From the NCBI GenBank assembly GCA_026645935.1, contig JAPKMP010000001.1, positions 124,001 to 188,000 of the forward strand: 64,000 nucleotides of DNA, read 5' to 3'. This document shows positions 15,660-24,681 of the stretch, in pieces. The first letter of the stretch is position 1. Each line of letters opens with the position of its first letter. The stretch is from Candidatus Villigracilaceae bacterium (GTDB taxonomy: Bacteria > Chloroflexota > Anaerolineae > Anaerolineales > Villigracilaceae). The notes under the pieces are model-generated. The model saw only the letters and a list, made by a program, of their open reading frames with translations, ran no database searches and was not told the origin of the DNA. Made by a program: the position numbers and the translations under genes.

Positions 15660-17123
15660 ATGAATACCCTGTCGTTTCTCTCGAATTTACTTTTCAGCGG
15701 CTTGGGCAACCTTGCCGCGTACCTTGCTGCGCACGTTCTTTTGTGTTTGCTTCCCGCTTTTTATATCGCAGGTGCGATGACGGCGCTGATACCAAAAGAG
15801 ACGGTCACGCGATTTCTTGGGAGCAGTACGCCGAAGTACATTTCCTATCCTGCGGCCGCACTGGCTGGTTCGGTTCTTGCAGTATGCTCATGCACCATCG
15901 TGCCGTTGTTTGCAGGCATTTACAAAAAAGGGGCTGGGATTGGTCCAGCCATAACCTTTCTGTTCTTTGCCCCTGCCGCCAACATCCTTGCCTTGATTTA
16001 TACGGGCGGCATCATCGGCGTGGACCTGGCATTTGCGCGCTTCTTTCTCTCCCTGGCATTTGGCATTGGCATCGGCATTATCATGGCGCTTATCTTCCAT
16101 CACGAGGATGTAGAGCATGATAAAGCCACAGATGCCATGTTTGCTGCGCAGGGGAAAATGCGCCGCGTTGCTTTGGTCTTCCTGCTTGTGCTGGTTTCTC
16201 TTTTGCTTTCAGGCACGTTCAAAGTCGGATTATTGACCAATACCTATGCCATAATTTCCGTCCCGATCCCCGGCATGGACGGGGTTCAGGAATTTCTCTA
16301 CAACCTCATCCCATATGACTCGGCAAAAGGCGAGGAAGGCGTTACCGCACAAGGCGCGATTTTGATCGGCTTGCTTGTTTTTATCGGTGTTACTTCCTGG
16401 AAGGGTATGGAGTATATCTTCGACGGCTTCAATAAGTGGACGTGGATTTCCCTCAGCCTCGTTGCACTGACCTTGCTTGTTGCTGCAGTTGGAATGTCAC
16501 CACATGCGGGCGGGCTGGATGTTCTTATCAATGGAAAGTTTTTCGGCGTGTTGACCGCGCTCGGAATTTCCGGCTGGATTATCAAAACCCACCTCACCGA
16601 AGACGAAACCCGTGATTTTCTTTGGGAATCTTGGAAGTTTGTAAAACAGATATTCCCACTGTTGATTATCGGTGTGTTTGTGGTGGGTGTCATCCGGGAA
16701 TTGATCCGACCTGAGTGGATCGAATCCCTGGCCGGGCAGAACACCCTGATTGGCAATCTGGCGGGTGTGGTCTTCGGTGTCTTCATGTACTTTCCCACAC
16801 TGGTGGAAGTCCCCATTGCCCAGATGTTCCTTGGTCTCGGCATGCACCGTGGACCGTTGCTTGCCTATCTCATGGCGGACCCTGAACTCAGTTTGCAGAG
16901 CATCCTGATCATTTCCACCATTATCGGACGGGTCAAATCCTGGACCTATGTCGCCTGGGTCGCGTTGTTTAGCACGCTCGCCGGTCTCATCTATGGAGCG
17001 TGGGTGGATGGCACAAGCATCGGGTTTGTTGCGCTCTATCTGGTCATTTTCCTTACTCTGCTATCTGGGTTGTTGTGGTTCGTTAATCGCCGCAATGTCC
17101 AGAAATTGGCGCCAGTTCACTAA
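15660..17123 (+). CDS. ArsP-like permease (UPF0718/DUF318)
   Basis: A 487-residue permease with about ten membrane helices. Two conserved stretches mark the family: VLAVCSCTIVPLFAGIYKKG near residue 80-98 and MYFPTLVEVPIAQMF in the second half. Relatives export trivalent organoarsenicals (ArsP) or support other metal(loid) efflux. The gene sits 15 bases after arsR, so arsenic efflux is the likely role. Confidence 0.83.
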   Translation: MNTLSFLSNLLFSGLGNLAAYLAAHVLLCLLPAFYIAGAMTALIPKETVTRFLGSSTPKYISYPAAALAGSVLAVCSCTIVPLFAGIYKKGAGIGPAITFLFFAPAANILALIYTGGIIGVDLAFARFFLSLAFGIGIGIIMALIFHHEDVEHDKATDAMFAAQGKMRRVALVFLLVLVSLLLSGTFKVGLLTNTYAIISVPIPGMDGVQEFLYNLIPYDSAKGEEGVTAQGAILIGLLVFIGVTSWKGMEYIFDGFNKWTWISLSLVALTLLVAAVGMSPHAGGLDVLINGKFFGVLTALGISGWIIKTHLTEDETRDFLWESWKFVKQIFPLLIIGVFVVGVIRELIRPEWIESLAGQNTLIGNLAGVVFGVFMYFPTLVEVPIAQMFLGLGMHRGPLLAYLMADPELSLQSILIISTIIGRVKSWTYVAWVALFSTLAGLIYGAWVDGTSIGFVALYLVIFLTLLSGLLWFVNRRNVQKLAPVH

Positions 17124-17146
17124 TTCGATTTCAAAAGGAGTTTATT

Positions 17147-17404
17147 ATGCTTACTATCAAAGTTCTTGGTTCCGGCTGTGCAAATTGCAAACGTCTGGAA
17201 CAGATCGCGCGCAGGGTCATTGCCGATATGAACCTCGAAGCCGAGGTGATCAAAGTGACCGATTACAACGACATCACTACCTACAACATCCTTTCCACAC
17301 CGGGGCTGGTCATCAATGAAAAAGTCGTTTCGTATGGACGCATCCCTTCGCCCGCGGAGGTGACCACCTGGGTTACCGATGCTTTAGAGACAACGAATCC
17401 TTAA
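17147..17404 (+). CDS. small thioredoxin-fold protein
   Basis: An 85-residue protein with the redox motif CANC (Cys11, Cys14) and STPGLVINEKVVSYGR, typical of the thioredoxin subgroup often found beside ArsP/UPF0718 permeases. It probably supplies electrons in the arsenic operon, for example to ArsC, or works with the permease (inference). AAAAGGAG precedes the start. Confidence 0.85.
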   Translation: MLTIKVLGSGCANCKRLEQIARRVIADMNLEAEVIKVTDYNDITTYNILSTPGLVINEKVVSYGRIPSPAEVTTWVTDALETTNP

Positions 17405-17473
17405 CCGGATGATAACAATCTTAACTCTTTATCGTGGTAAAAGAACAGACACCATGAACAAGGAGAGCGATGT

Positions 17474-17872
17474 ATGAAAAAAGTTCTATTCCTCTGCACC
17501 GGGAATTCCTGCCGCTCGCAAATGGCGGAAGCCATTGTCAATGCGCGGATGGACGGGGAGTGGCAGGCTGTCAGCGCGGGGACGAAGCCTGCGGGCTTGG
17601 TCCACCCGAAGGCTTTGGCGGCGCTGGCTGAGATCGGGATTCAACATGAGGGCCGCTCAAAACCTGCTGATGAGTTCAAAGGAGAAGACTTTGACCTTGT
17701 CGTAACTGTGTGCGATTCGGCGGCGGAGGAATGTCCCGTCTGGCTGGGGAAAGGGAGGAAAGTTCATCATAGTTTCCCCGACCCGGCATTGACCGACGAC
17801 ATGAACGACTTTCGAGCCGTGCGGGATGAAATTGAAATTGTGATCCTGAAATTGCTCAAGGAGGCAGAATGA
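17474..17872 (+). CDS. arsC: arsenate reductase, low-molecular-weight phosphatase type
   Basis: A 132-residue thioredoxin-linked arsenate reductase. The P-loop CTGNSCRS starts with Cys8. The two resolving cysteines are Cys80 (VTVCDSA) and Cys87 (EECPVW), and FPDPA supplies the general acid Asp. It reduces arsenate to arsenite, which the next gene product can export. Its stop overlaps the acr3 start as ATGA. Confidence 0.93.
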   Translation: MKKVLFLCTGNSCRSQMAEAIVNARMDGEWQAVSAGTKPAGLVHPKALAALAEIGIQHEGRSKPADEFKGEDFDLVVTVCDSAAEECPVWLGKGRKVHHSFPDPALTDDMNDFRAVRDEIEIVILKLLKEAE

Positions 17873-18942
17873 CAGAGGAAAATCGCAAGAGGCTTTCTTT
17901 TCTCGACCGGTATTTGACGTTGTGGATCTTCCTCGCCATGGCGGTTGGGGTGGGGATGGGATTTCTTTTTCCAGGTGCTATCGCGAGTTTCAATGAGGCA
18001 GTATCGGTTGGCACGACAAATATCCCGATCGCCGTTGGCTTGATTTTGATGATGTATCCTCCGCTGGCGAAGGTACATTATGATGAACTGGGGGATGTCT
18101 TCCGCAATTGGAAGGTGCTATCTCTTTCGCTCGTGCAGAACTGGGTCATCGGTCCCATACTGATGTTCGTGCTGGCCATCCTCTTCCTGCGTGGTTACCC
18201 GGAGTATATGACCGGCTTGATCCTGATCGGGCTGGCGCGCTGTATTGCGATGGTCATCGTGTGGAACGAACTTGCCAGAGGCGACAATGAATACGCGGCG
18301 GGGCTGGTCGCTTTCAACAGCATCTTCCAAGTTTTGTTTTATAGCGTGTACGCCTATGCTTTCATCACCGTCCTGCCGACCTGGTTCGGCATGACCGGCA
18401 ATATCGTGGATATCACCATCAGCGAGATCGCGAAGAGCGTATTTATCTATCTGGGCATTCCATTTTTGGCTGGTTTCTTCACTCGCCTGATCCTCGTCCG
18501 CGTGAAGGGCAAGGATTGGTATCACAAAGTCTTTGTTCCGAAGATCAGCCCAATGACCTTGATCGCCCTGCTCTTTACCATCGTGGTCATGTTCTCTCTC
18601 AAGGGAGATGTCATTGTTCAATTGCCTTTGGATGTAGTCCGCATTGCCATTCCGCTGCTGGTCTATTTCGTGGTCATGTTCCTTGTCTCGTTCCTCATGG
18701 GGCATGCCATCGGTGCGGACTATTCCAAGACCACCACGCTCTCCTTTACGGCAGCCAGCAACAACTTTGAACTGGCGATTGCAGTTGCAGTGGCGGTTTT
18801 TGGTATCAATTCCGGGGCGGCGTTTGCGGCAGTCATCGGTCCATTGATCGAAGTGCCGGTGATGATCGGATTGGTCAATGTGGCGATCTCCTTCCAGAAG
18901 AAATACTTTGCAGGCGATATCCGCCATGCGCCTGCGGGCTAA
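17869..18942 (+). CDS. acr3: arsenite efflux protein Acr3
   Basis: A 357-residue membrane protein with ten helices. The features [20 protein letters not shown] and [17 protein letters not shown] match the Acr3 family of arsenite/proton antiporters. The start overlaps the arsC stop by four bases, so the two genes are translationally coupled. It completes the resistance pathway of uptake, reduction and export. Confidence 0.93.
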   Translation: MTEENRKRLSFLDRYLTLWIFLAMAVGVGMGFLFPGAIASFNEAVSVGTTNIPIAVGLILMMYPPLAKVHYDELGDVFRNWKVLSLSLVQNWVIGPILMFVLAILFLRGYPEYMTGLILIGLARCIAMVIVWNELARGDNEYAAGLVAFNSIFQVLFYSVYAYAFITVLPTWFGMTGNIVDITISEIAKSVFIYLGIPFLAGFFTRLILVRVKGKDWYHKVFVPKISPMTLIALLFTIVVMFSLKGDVIVQLPLDVVRIAIPLLVYFVVMFLVSFLMGHAIGADYSKTTTLSFTAASNNFELAIAVAVAVFGINSGAAFAAVIGPLIEVPVMIGLVNVAISFQKKYFAGDIRHAPAG

Positions 18943-18975
18943 ACCGTCGGCGTAGAAAAAATACCGGTCAGTATC

Positions 18976-19010
18976 AAGCCTCCCATTGGAACGAAACGGG
19001 AGGCTTTTCC
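18976..19010 (+). terminator. intrinsic terminator after the arsenic operon
   Basis: A 9-bp stem AAGCCTCCC/GGGAGGCTT (18976-18984 and 18998-19006) followed by TTCC; the T-run is short. Confidence 0.7.
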
Positions 19011-19048
19011 GTCATGTGGGGCGGTACTAACATTCTATTGTGAGAATA

Positions 19049-19077
19049 TTTACAAATAGGACTAATTTGGTTATAAT
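19049..19077 (+). promoter_or_regulatory. promoter of the NDH-2 gene
   Basis: TTTACA (19049-19054), a 17-base spacer and TATAAT (19072-19077). Transcription should begin near 19084, leaving an untranslated leader of about 52 bases. Confidence 0.75.
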
Positions 19078-19090
19078 TATGGTGATAAAT

Positions 19091-19110
19091 TTCACAATAA
19101 GGATTGTGAA
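19091..19110 (+). promoter_or_regulatory. palindromic operator candidate in the NDH-2 leader
   Basis: TTCACAATAAGGATTGTGAA has perfect 8-bp arms. It lies just after the predicted start of transcription. The half-sites share TTGTGA with Rex (NADH-sensing) operators, but the arm order is reversed relative to the usual Rex site, so the binding protein is unknown. Confidence 0.5.
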
Positions 19111-19135
19111 CCAGACTTCCAATTTAGAGGAAACC

Positions 19136-20386
19136 ATGAACGCCAAACAAAAACCCCATGTCGTCGTCATCGGTGCCGGGTTTGCCGGGCTCGAAGCCGC
19201 CCGCGGACTTGCCAAAGCGCCTGTGCGTGTCACCCTTATCGATAAGAACAATCATCACCTCTTCCAGCCTTTGCTCTATCAGGTTGCCATTGCGGGCTTG
19301 CTGCCGTCGCAGATCGCCCAGCCGGTCCGAACCATCTTTCGCGGGCAGAAAAACCTGGCTTTCCAAATGGGCGATGTGACCGAGATCAACCTCGAGCAGA
19401 AATTCGTCAAACTGAACGGATCGGTCATCGGCTATGACTATATTGTCATCGCGGCGGGCGCGCGCACGAACTTCTTTGGATTCGACACACTCGAGAAACA
19501 TGGATTGCAGTTGAAAGACATCGAGACGGCCGTGCGAACCCGCAATCACCTGCTATCCATGTTCGAACAAGCCAGTTTTGAAGGCGATGTTGAAAAGCGC
19601 AAAGCCATGCTGACCTTCGTCATCGTCGGCGGGGGACCGACCGGAGTGGAGACCGCAGGCGCGCTGGCAGAACTGATCACGCATGTGATGCGGAAGGATT
19701 ATCCCCGGCTCGACCTAAAGGAGGCGCGGGTCATCCTGCTCGAAGCGGCGGCAAGTCTCATTGCATCATATCCCGATGAGCTGCGTCTGGCCGCTCTGAG
19801 ACTTTTGAAATCCAAGAACGTGGACGTCCGTTTGAACACAAAGATGGTCGATTTCAACGGGCAGCGCGCCATCCTCGGGGACGGTTCTGTGATAGAAACA
19901 CAAACATTGATCTGGACGGCTGGGGCGAAAACCGCGGAGATCGTCGACTCGCTGCCTGCGGAGAGGGGAAATATGGGACGAATCCGCGTCAACCCTTCTT
20001 TGAACCTGCCCCGGTTTCCTGAAGCTTTTGTCATCGGGGATGCCGCTTTCGTGACAGACGAGCACGATCAACCCCTGCCGATGCTTTCGACGGTCGCGAT
20101 CCAACAGGGACAAGCCGCCGCGAATAATATTCGATTGATGGTCGAAGGGAAGCCGCCGGCGGCGTTTCGTTACAAAGATCCCGGCCTGCTCGCCACGGTC
20201 GGGCGCAATGCCGCCGTAGCCAGGATCTTCGGCATCTCTTTCAGCGGATTCATTGCCTGGGTGATCTGGGTCTTCCTGCACATCTACCGCATCATCGGCT
20301 TCCGCAACCGTTTGATCGTGATGTTCAACTGGGCGTGGGATTATTTCTTCTACGACAACCAGGTGAGGTTGATCACGAGGGAGTGA
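19136..20386 (+). CDS. ndh: type II NADH dehydrogenase (NDH-2)
   Basis: A 416-residue flavoprotein that passes electrons from NADH to quinone without pumping protons. The FAD-binding motif VVIGAGFAGLEAARGLA is near residue 10, the NADH motif FVIVGGGPTGVETAGAL near residue 160, and FVIGDAAF near 298. The C-terminal part has hydrophobic amphipathic helices (WVIWVFLHIYR) for membrane attachment. AGAGG before 19136 decides the start; the region upstream of it in the longer frame is promoter. Confidence 0.9.
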   Translation: MNAKQKPHVVVIGAGFAGLEAARGLAKAPVRVTLIDKNNHHLFQPLLYQVAIAGLLPSQIAQPVRTIFRGQKNLAFQMGDVTEINLEQKFVKLNGSVIGYDYIVIAAGARTNFFGFDTLEKHGLQLKDIETAVRTRNHLLSMFEQASFEGDVEKRKAMLTFVIVGGGPTGVETAGALAELITHVMRKDYPRLDLKEARVILLEAAASLIASYPDELRLAALRLLKSKNVDVRLNTKMVDFNGQRAILGDGSVIETQTLIWTAGAKTAEIVDSLPAERGNMGRIRVNPSLNLPRFPEAFVIGDAAFVTDEHDQPLPMLSTVAIQQGQAAANNIRLMVEGKPPAAFRYKDPGLLATVGRNAAVARIFGISFSGFIAWVIWVFLHIYRIIGFRNRLIVMFNWAWDYFFYDNQVRLITRE

Positions 20387-20418
20387 ACCGCCGTATTACG
20401 AATAACCGAAGGCGTAAA

Positions 20419-21162
20419 TTACAAAATCCCGAATTGAGTTGCGGTCAGCAGGACGCAAACTCCCATCGAGTTGACGATAAAGTGCAGGAACATGCCGGGC
20501 AGGACCGACTCGGTGCGCTGGTACATGTAGGCGAAGAGCGCGCCTAATAGGAAGGTGGGGATCAAAGTGGCGATCTGCCCGTGAAAGAGGGCAAAGATGG
20601 TGGAACTGAACATCAGGGCGTTGATCCAGCCGTACTTCTGGCGCAGTCCTTTGAATAGAAAACCCCGGAAGAAAAGTTCCTCGGTGAACGGTGCGACGAT
20701 GGCGGTGACAAACGCAAACAGGAAGGGCGAGTCGATCTCGCCAAGCATTTCGGTGATGACGTCTGCCTGGGTGACGACTCCCAACGCCATCATGACAAGG
20801 TTGTTGAGGATGACGATAAAATACACGACAACAAGCAGTCCGCATCCCAGGGCAAGGGCATTGCGTTCGAAACCCCGCAGACCCAGGTCGACCCATGAAA
20901 CTTTTCGAAAGAAAAGGATGATGGCAATGGGAATGAGCAGGATGAACTCGAAAGTGGCAACGACGAGTATGCCGAGGCTTTGAGATTCTCCCAGGCGGGA
21001 TACGGCAAGAAAATATGCCGCCACCAGCAGGATGAGGATTCCCAGCCCGAGCCAGGAATCGTTTGCGGTCCACGCGGCAGGCTTGGGCGCGGAGGGAGGC
21101 GTTCCCTCCGATTGTGGGGGCGGCGTTTCGATCGGGTTGTTATCCGGCAGTTGTTGATCCAT
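20419..21162 (-). CDS. CPBP-family intramembrane protease
   Basis: A 247-residue membrane protein with a Pro/Asn-rich N-terminal tail and about eight helices. The glutamate-metalloprotease motifs EELFFRG, FALFHG and HFIVNS are present in order. The family cleaves or binds prenylated or other membrane proteins, and substrates are unknown. Start 21162 (MDQQLP) is chosen; an in-frame ATG at 21216 would overlap the upstream gene by 77 bases. Confidence 0.85.
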   Translation of the reverse strand: MDQQLPDNNPIETPPPQSEGTPPSAPKPAAWTANDSWLGLGILILLVAAYFLAVSRLGESQSLGILVVATFEFILLIPIAIILFFRKVSWVDLGLRGFERNALALGCGLLVVVYFIVILNNLVMMALGVVTQADVITEMLGEIDSPFLFAFVTAIVAPFTEELFFRGFLFKGLRQKYGWINALMFSSTIFALFHGQIATLIPTFLLGALFAYMYQRTESVLPGMFLHFIVNSMGVCVLLTATQFGIL

Positions 21163-21526
21163 GCGATTTTTCCAATTCTCGGTAAAGGAACCATTGACCT
21201 TTGCGATCGTCCACATTTTTCATGGCGCGGTCGTAATAAATATCGAAGACCCGTCCGGCCTCCACTTGCACACGGAAGTAATACCGGCCGACATTTAAAG
21301 AGCCGCGAGTTGCGGCTGTCGCTGCGTGTGCGGGACGCATATTCCTGCCCATTTTGCCGCGCCGGGTGAAATCCGTCCATTCGGATAGTACGGCAACGAT
21401 GCGATAAACCCTTCCGTTCCAGGAAAATTCGTCGGGACAGTGAGGCGCCTTTTCTCGGATGGGCCGCACATCGAAGCGGACTTCGATGGGGTTGTCAAAG
21501 AAATGGGCGGGTGTGTAATCAGTCAT
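21140..21526 (-). CDS. DUF6504 family protein
   Basis: A 128-residue soluble protein with WNGRVYRIVAVLSEW, RGKMGRNMRPAHAATAA and YYFRVQVEAGRVFDIYYDR, which I recognise from the family called DUF6504; function unknown. It overlaps the CPBP protease gene by 23 bases and is four bases from the ybaK-like gene, so the three form one transcription unit. Confidence 0.78.
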   Translation of the reverse strand: MTDYTPAHFFDNPIEVRFDVRPIREKAPHCPDEFSWNGRVYRIVAVLSEWTDFTRRGKMGRNMRPAHAATAATRGSLNVGRYYFRVQVEAGRVFDIYYDRAMKNVDDRKGQWFLYRELEKSHGSTTAG

Positions 21527-21530
21527 TCGT

Positions 21531-22019
21531 TCATCCGCGAAGGGCGATCCTTGCCACTTGAGGATTCGCAATGCGGAAGTAATCTTCCATGTTCATGAAG
21601 ATGGATCGCTCCAGGCTGCCCGCATTGAAGACGACTTCGTCGTTCTCTTTGATGAGCGGGTCTGCGATCAGGATGAGCGCTTCATTGAAGGAAAACGGCG
21701 GGATCGAACCGATCTGGCAGCCCGTCAGCGCTTCGGCTTTTTCGCGCGCAGCCATGGCGACGCTGTCGGCGTTGAAATGGGCTTTGATGCCGTTGAAGTC
21801 CACGCGGCAATCTCCGGGGACGTTGGCAAGGGCGTACAGATTTTCCTTCCTGTTCATGCGCACCTGGACGACCATGGATTTGATGGCTTGTTCGAGCCGA
21901 TTGCCGCGAATCTTCGTGATGAATTCCGTGCGACCCTCCGCTTCGTGGTCGATGACCCGATATGCGGCGTGATTTGCATCGAGCAGGGTCTTGAGCCTTT
22001 CGTGGATGGGCGTGGTCAT
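21531..22019 (-). CDS. YbaK/EbsC-type aminoacyl-tRNA deacylase
   Basis: A 162-residue YbaK-like domain. Family members remove wrongly attached amino acids from tRNA, for example Cys from tRNA-Pro. The catalytic-type lysine lies in IKSMVVQV and the conserved GSIPPFSF near residue 118. Start 22019 is favoured because TATAAT sits six bases before it; a longer frame upstream to 22343 overlaps an opposite gene. Confidence 0.85.
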   Translation of the reverse strand: MTTPIHERLKTLLDANHAAYRVIDHEAEGRTEFITKIRGNRLEQAIKSMVVQVRMNRKENLYALANVPGDCRVDFNGIKAHFNADSVAMAAREKAEALTGCQIGSIPPFSFNEALILIADPLIKENDEVVFNAGSLERSIFMNMEDYFRIANPQVARIALRG

Positions 22020-22025
22020 GGGGGA

Positions 22026-22031
22026 ATTATA
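22026..22031 (-). promoter_or_regulatory. -10 box placed for leaderless transcription of the ybaK-like gene
   Basis: A perfect TATAAT on the minus strand ends six bases before the ATG at 22019. TTGCCT lies 16 bases further upstream as a possible -35. Confidence 0.6.
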
Positions 22032-22083
22032 ATGGGGGCGAGATGACAGGCAACTGAAGCAAGCTGGGAAGGGGTAAATGATA

Positions 22084-22114
22084 TGTGAACAGTTGTCAGT
22101 GAACAGTGAGGCAG
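22084..22114. repeat. period-7 repeat tract
   Basis: Units GTGAACA, GTTGTCA, GTGAACA and GTGAGGC follow one another in the gap before the small gene at 22116. Confidence 0.6.
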
Positions 22115-22115
22115 G

Positions 22116-22394
22116 ATGATCAAACTTTACCGGGAAGAGACAAGCGCTGAGGCGGATGCGATAGAGGCGGAGTTCAGGGAGTTGATTTTGGGCTATGACC
22201 GCGTGATCCTCGGGCCGTTGAAGGCAGAAGAGATGTTCGGGGGCCGTGCCATGCCTGTCATTACCAATAACGAGCGCGTGGTGAGTGGAGACGAGATCGG
22301 CCCGTATATCAGGGAATTGGAGGCGTTGATGAAAAGCTGGCAATTATTTCAGGGCGATTCCTGTTATGTGGATGATGACGGAGAAAGTTGTTGA
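22116..22394 (+). CDS. small conserved-looking protein of unknown function
   Basis: A 92-residue acidic protein with a beta-alpha-beta look and the segment MPVITNNERVVSGDEIGPYIREL, which vaguely recalls glutaredoxin-like folds (P-V-I then a GD turn) but lacks an N-terminal CxxC. Two cysteines occur near the C-terminus (DSCYVDDDGESC). It lies between two minus-strand genes. Function unknown. Confidence 0.6.
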   Translation: MIKLYREETSAEADAIEAEFRELILGYDRVILGPLKAEEMFGGRAMPVITNNERVVSGDEIGPYIRELEALMKSWQLFQGDSCYVDDDGESC

Positions 22395-22404
22395 AAAGGG
22401 TTGG

Positions 22405-24489
22405 TCAGGGCTCCGCGATTTTTAGAAATACATCCGCCACCTGCGGGTCAAAGTGTTTGCCGGTTTGGTCCTTGATATAGCGAAGGACTTTTTCCACATT
22501 CCAGCTTTTTCGGTAGGGACGGTCGTTTCGCAGGGCATCCCAAACATCTGCCACAGCAAAGATGCGCGCAGAGAGGGGAATCTCCTCCCCCTTTAATCCA
22601 CGAGGGTATCCTGACCCGTCCCATTTTTCATGGTGACAGTAGGGGATCTCGAGCGCCTGGTGCAAGAACGAGATCGAACGCAGCATTTCATGGGCAAACT
22701 CGGGATGCTTGCGCATGACGGTCCATTCCTCTTCGTCCAAGTCGCCCTTTTTGAGGAGGATGCTGTCGGGGATTGCCATTTTACCCATGTCGTGCAGGAG
22801 CGCCCCGCGGCGCATGTGCATGAGTTCCGTATCGGTCAGCCCCATGGACTGCGCGATGGCGAGCGCCATCTGGGTGACGCGCTGTGTGTGACCTTCCGTT
22901 TCTTTGTCGCGGAAATCCATGGCGCGCGACCAGCCTTCCAATGTTTCCTCGTAGGCTTGAGCCAGGTCCGAAATATTACGGAAGAAGATCGCCGCCAGGT
23001 TCCCTCCAAGCGGGACGGCATGTAATTCGAATATCCCGTTCACGTTTTCATCCGAATACTGGAATTGATCGATATTGAACTTTGTACCCGAGAGGATCAC
23101 TTCACGCATCTGGACGGGGATTTCGGTGCGGCGAAGCGCGGGAAATGTCTCTTCGATATTGATGCCCAATAAAGTCTCTCTATCCATGCCCAAAACCTGG
23201 GTGGCGGTATCGTTCGAGTTGGTGAGCCTGATCCTTCCATTTTCCAGTTTATAGATCAGCGCGCCAAAAGGGGCGGCGTTGATGATGTTGTTCAGGCTCT
23301 CCTCGCTGGCAAGCAGCACTTCTTCCATCTTTTTTCTTTCGGTGATGTCGGTCCAGCTGCCGACCGCCTCGAGCGGAGTCCCATCCTTGTCGCGAATGAG
23401 CCGCATTTCGTCATAGACCCAGATGACCGAGCCGTCTTTGCGCAGGAAACGGTACACGCGAATAAGAGTATCCTTTTCATAAAGTTCGTTCGAGCGCGCA
23501 GACGCAGCTTCAAGGTCGTCGGGATGGACGGTGGTCTCCCACCATGTACTGCTGAGCGACTCTTCCACGGTGTAGCCGAGGATGCGGGAGATGTTTTCGC
23601 TTTTCCACTTCGGGACCCAGGTGCGGTTTTTCACGCACAAGGCATAGGTGATGGTCGGGCTTTTTGTCAGGTAGTGTTGCAGCTGATCCGTGAGGTTCTG
23701 GATCGCCATTGAGCTGAGTTCCCTCTCTGTGACGTCGCGCATTGCCCCTTGAAAACCGGTGACATGTCCCGTTTCATCGAGAAGGGGGACCACCTGGTCC
23801 TCGATCCAATGGTATTCACCGGTCTTGAAATTGAGGAGGCGATAAAGGCGCAGTTTTTTCTGTTTTGACTTTAGGATCTCCTGGGTGACGCTCATGGTAT
23901 TGGCAAGGTCTTCGGGGTGTATGGCTTTGATCCATAGGTTGGGATCGTCCATGAACCTTTCCGGGGGATGCCCCATGAACTGCTCGACTTGAGGACTGGC
24001 ATACACCACGTTCCACGCCTTGAGTTTGTTTGCAAATCTGATCTGATAAAAGACGTCGGAGGCATTCTCCACCAAGAGGCGGTATTTTTCCTCGCTGTCA
24101 CGCAGCGCGTTCTCCATTTCCACATGACGCCGGATATCGTGAATAACCGCCATGACGCAGGTTCGTTTATCGACCACCAGGGGGCTCAAGCTGATATCCA
24201 CCGGCAGGACCGAACCATCCTTGTGCAACGCCGGCAATTTTCGCATCTCACTCATCGTCCGTGTTTTGGGTTTGGCAAGGAATGCCTTGAAATGCCCCCG
24301 ATGCCGGTCACGGAATTGGATTGGAATCAAAATCTCCAGCGGTTTTCCCAGGAGGTCGTGTAAGGCATAACCCAAAAGTTCCCGCACCCTGGCATTGGCT
24401 TCCAGGATGCGCGCCTGTTCATCCACGACGATCACCGCGTCGGGGATCGTTTCGATGATCTGTTTTAGGAATTGCTCGGAGGATTCCAA
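22405..24489 (-). CDS. four-PAS-domain HD-GYP phosphodiesterase
   Basis: A 694-residue soluble signalling protein. Four PAS domains lie at about 1-120, 130-260, 265-390 and 395-510, followed by an HD-GYP domain (about 520-690). The catalytic pair is His566-Asp567 in LLHDMGK, and the second signature HHEKWDGSGYPRG is near 618-630, so it is probably an active cyclic di-GMP phosphodiesterase. No membrane segment is seen, so the signal is likely cytoplasmic (redox, light or a small molecule). The frame begins with a TTG codon. Confidence 0.9.
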   Translation of the reverse strand: MESSEQFLKQIIETIPDAVIVVDEQARILEANARVRELLGYALHDLLGKPLEILIPIQFRDRHRGHFKAFLAKPKTRTMSEMRKLPALHKDGSVLPVDISLSPLVVDKRTCVMAVIHDIRRHVEMENALRDSEEKYRLLVENASDVFYQIRFANKLKAWNVVYASPQVEQFMGHPPERFMDDPNLWIKAIHPEDLANTMSVTQEILKSKQKKLRLYRLLNFKTGEYHWIEDQVVPLLDETGHVTGFQGAMRDVTERELSSMAIQNLTDQLQHYLTKSPTITYALCVKNRTWVPKWKSENISRILGYTVEESLSSTWWETTVHPDDLEAASARSNELYEKDTLIRVYRFLRKDGSVIWVYDEMRLIRDKDGTPLEAVGSWTDITERKKMEEVLLASEESLNNIINAAPFGALIYKLENGRIRLTNSNDTATQVLGMDRETLLGINIEETFPALRRTEIPVQMREVILSGTKFNIDQFQYSDENVNGIFELHAVPLGGNLAAIFFRNISDLAQAYEETLEGWSRAMDFRDKETEGHTQRVTQMALAIAQSMGLTDTELMHMRRGALLHDMGKMAIPDSILLKKGDLDEEEWTVMRKHPEFAHEMLRSISFLHQALEIPYCHHEKWDGSGYPRGLKGEEIPLSARIFAVADVWDALRNDRPYRKSWNVEKVLRYIKDQTGKHFDPQVADVFLKIAEP

Positions 24490-24681
24490 ACCTATTCTGC
24501 TTTCTTTTGTCGAAAAATGGCGAATTTATGCGTCATCATTAAATGATGCCACAATCAAGATGCTTCGTCTTGATTTAATTATACAGCCGGAGCAGCATGG
24601 ATTTGTGATAATACGATTGCGGAAGCTCTTAAATTTCAAGCCAATGTGTGACCAATACCAGCCGTTTTGGGACCGGTTCTA

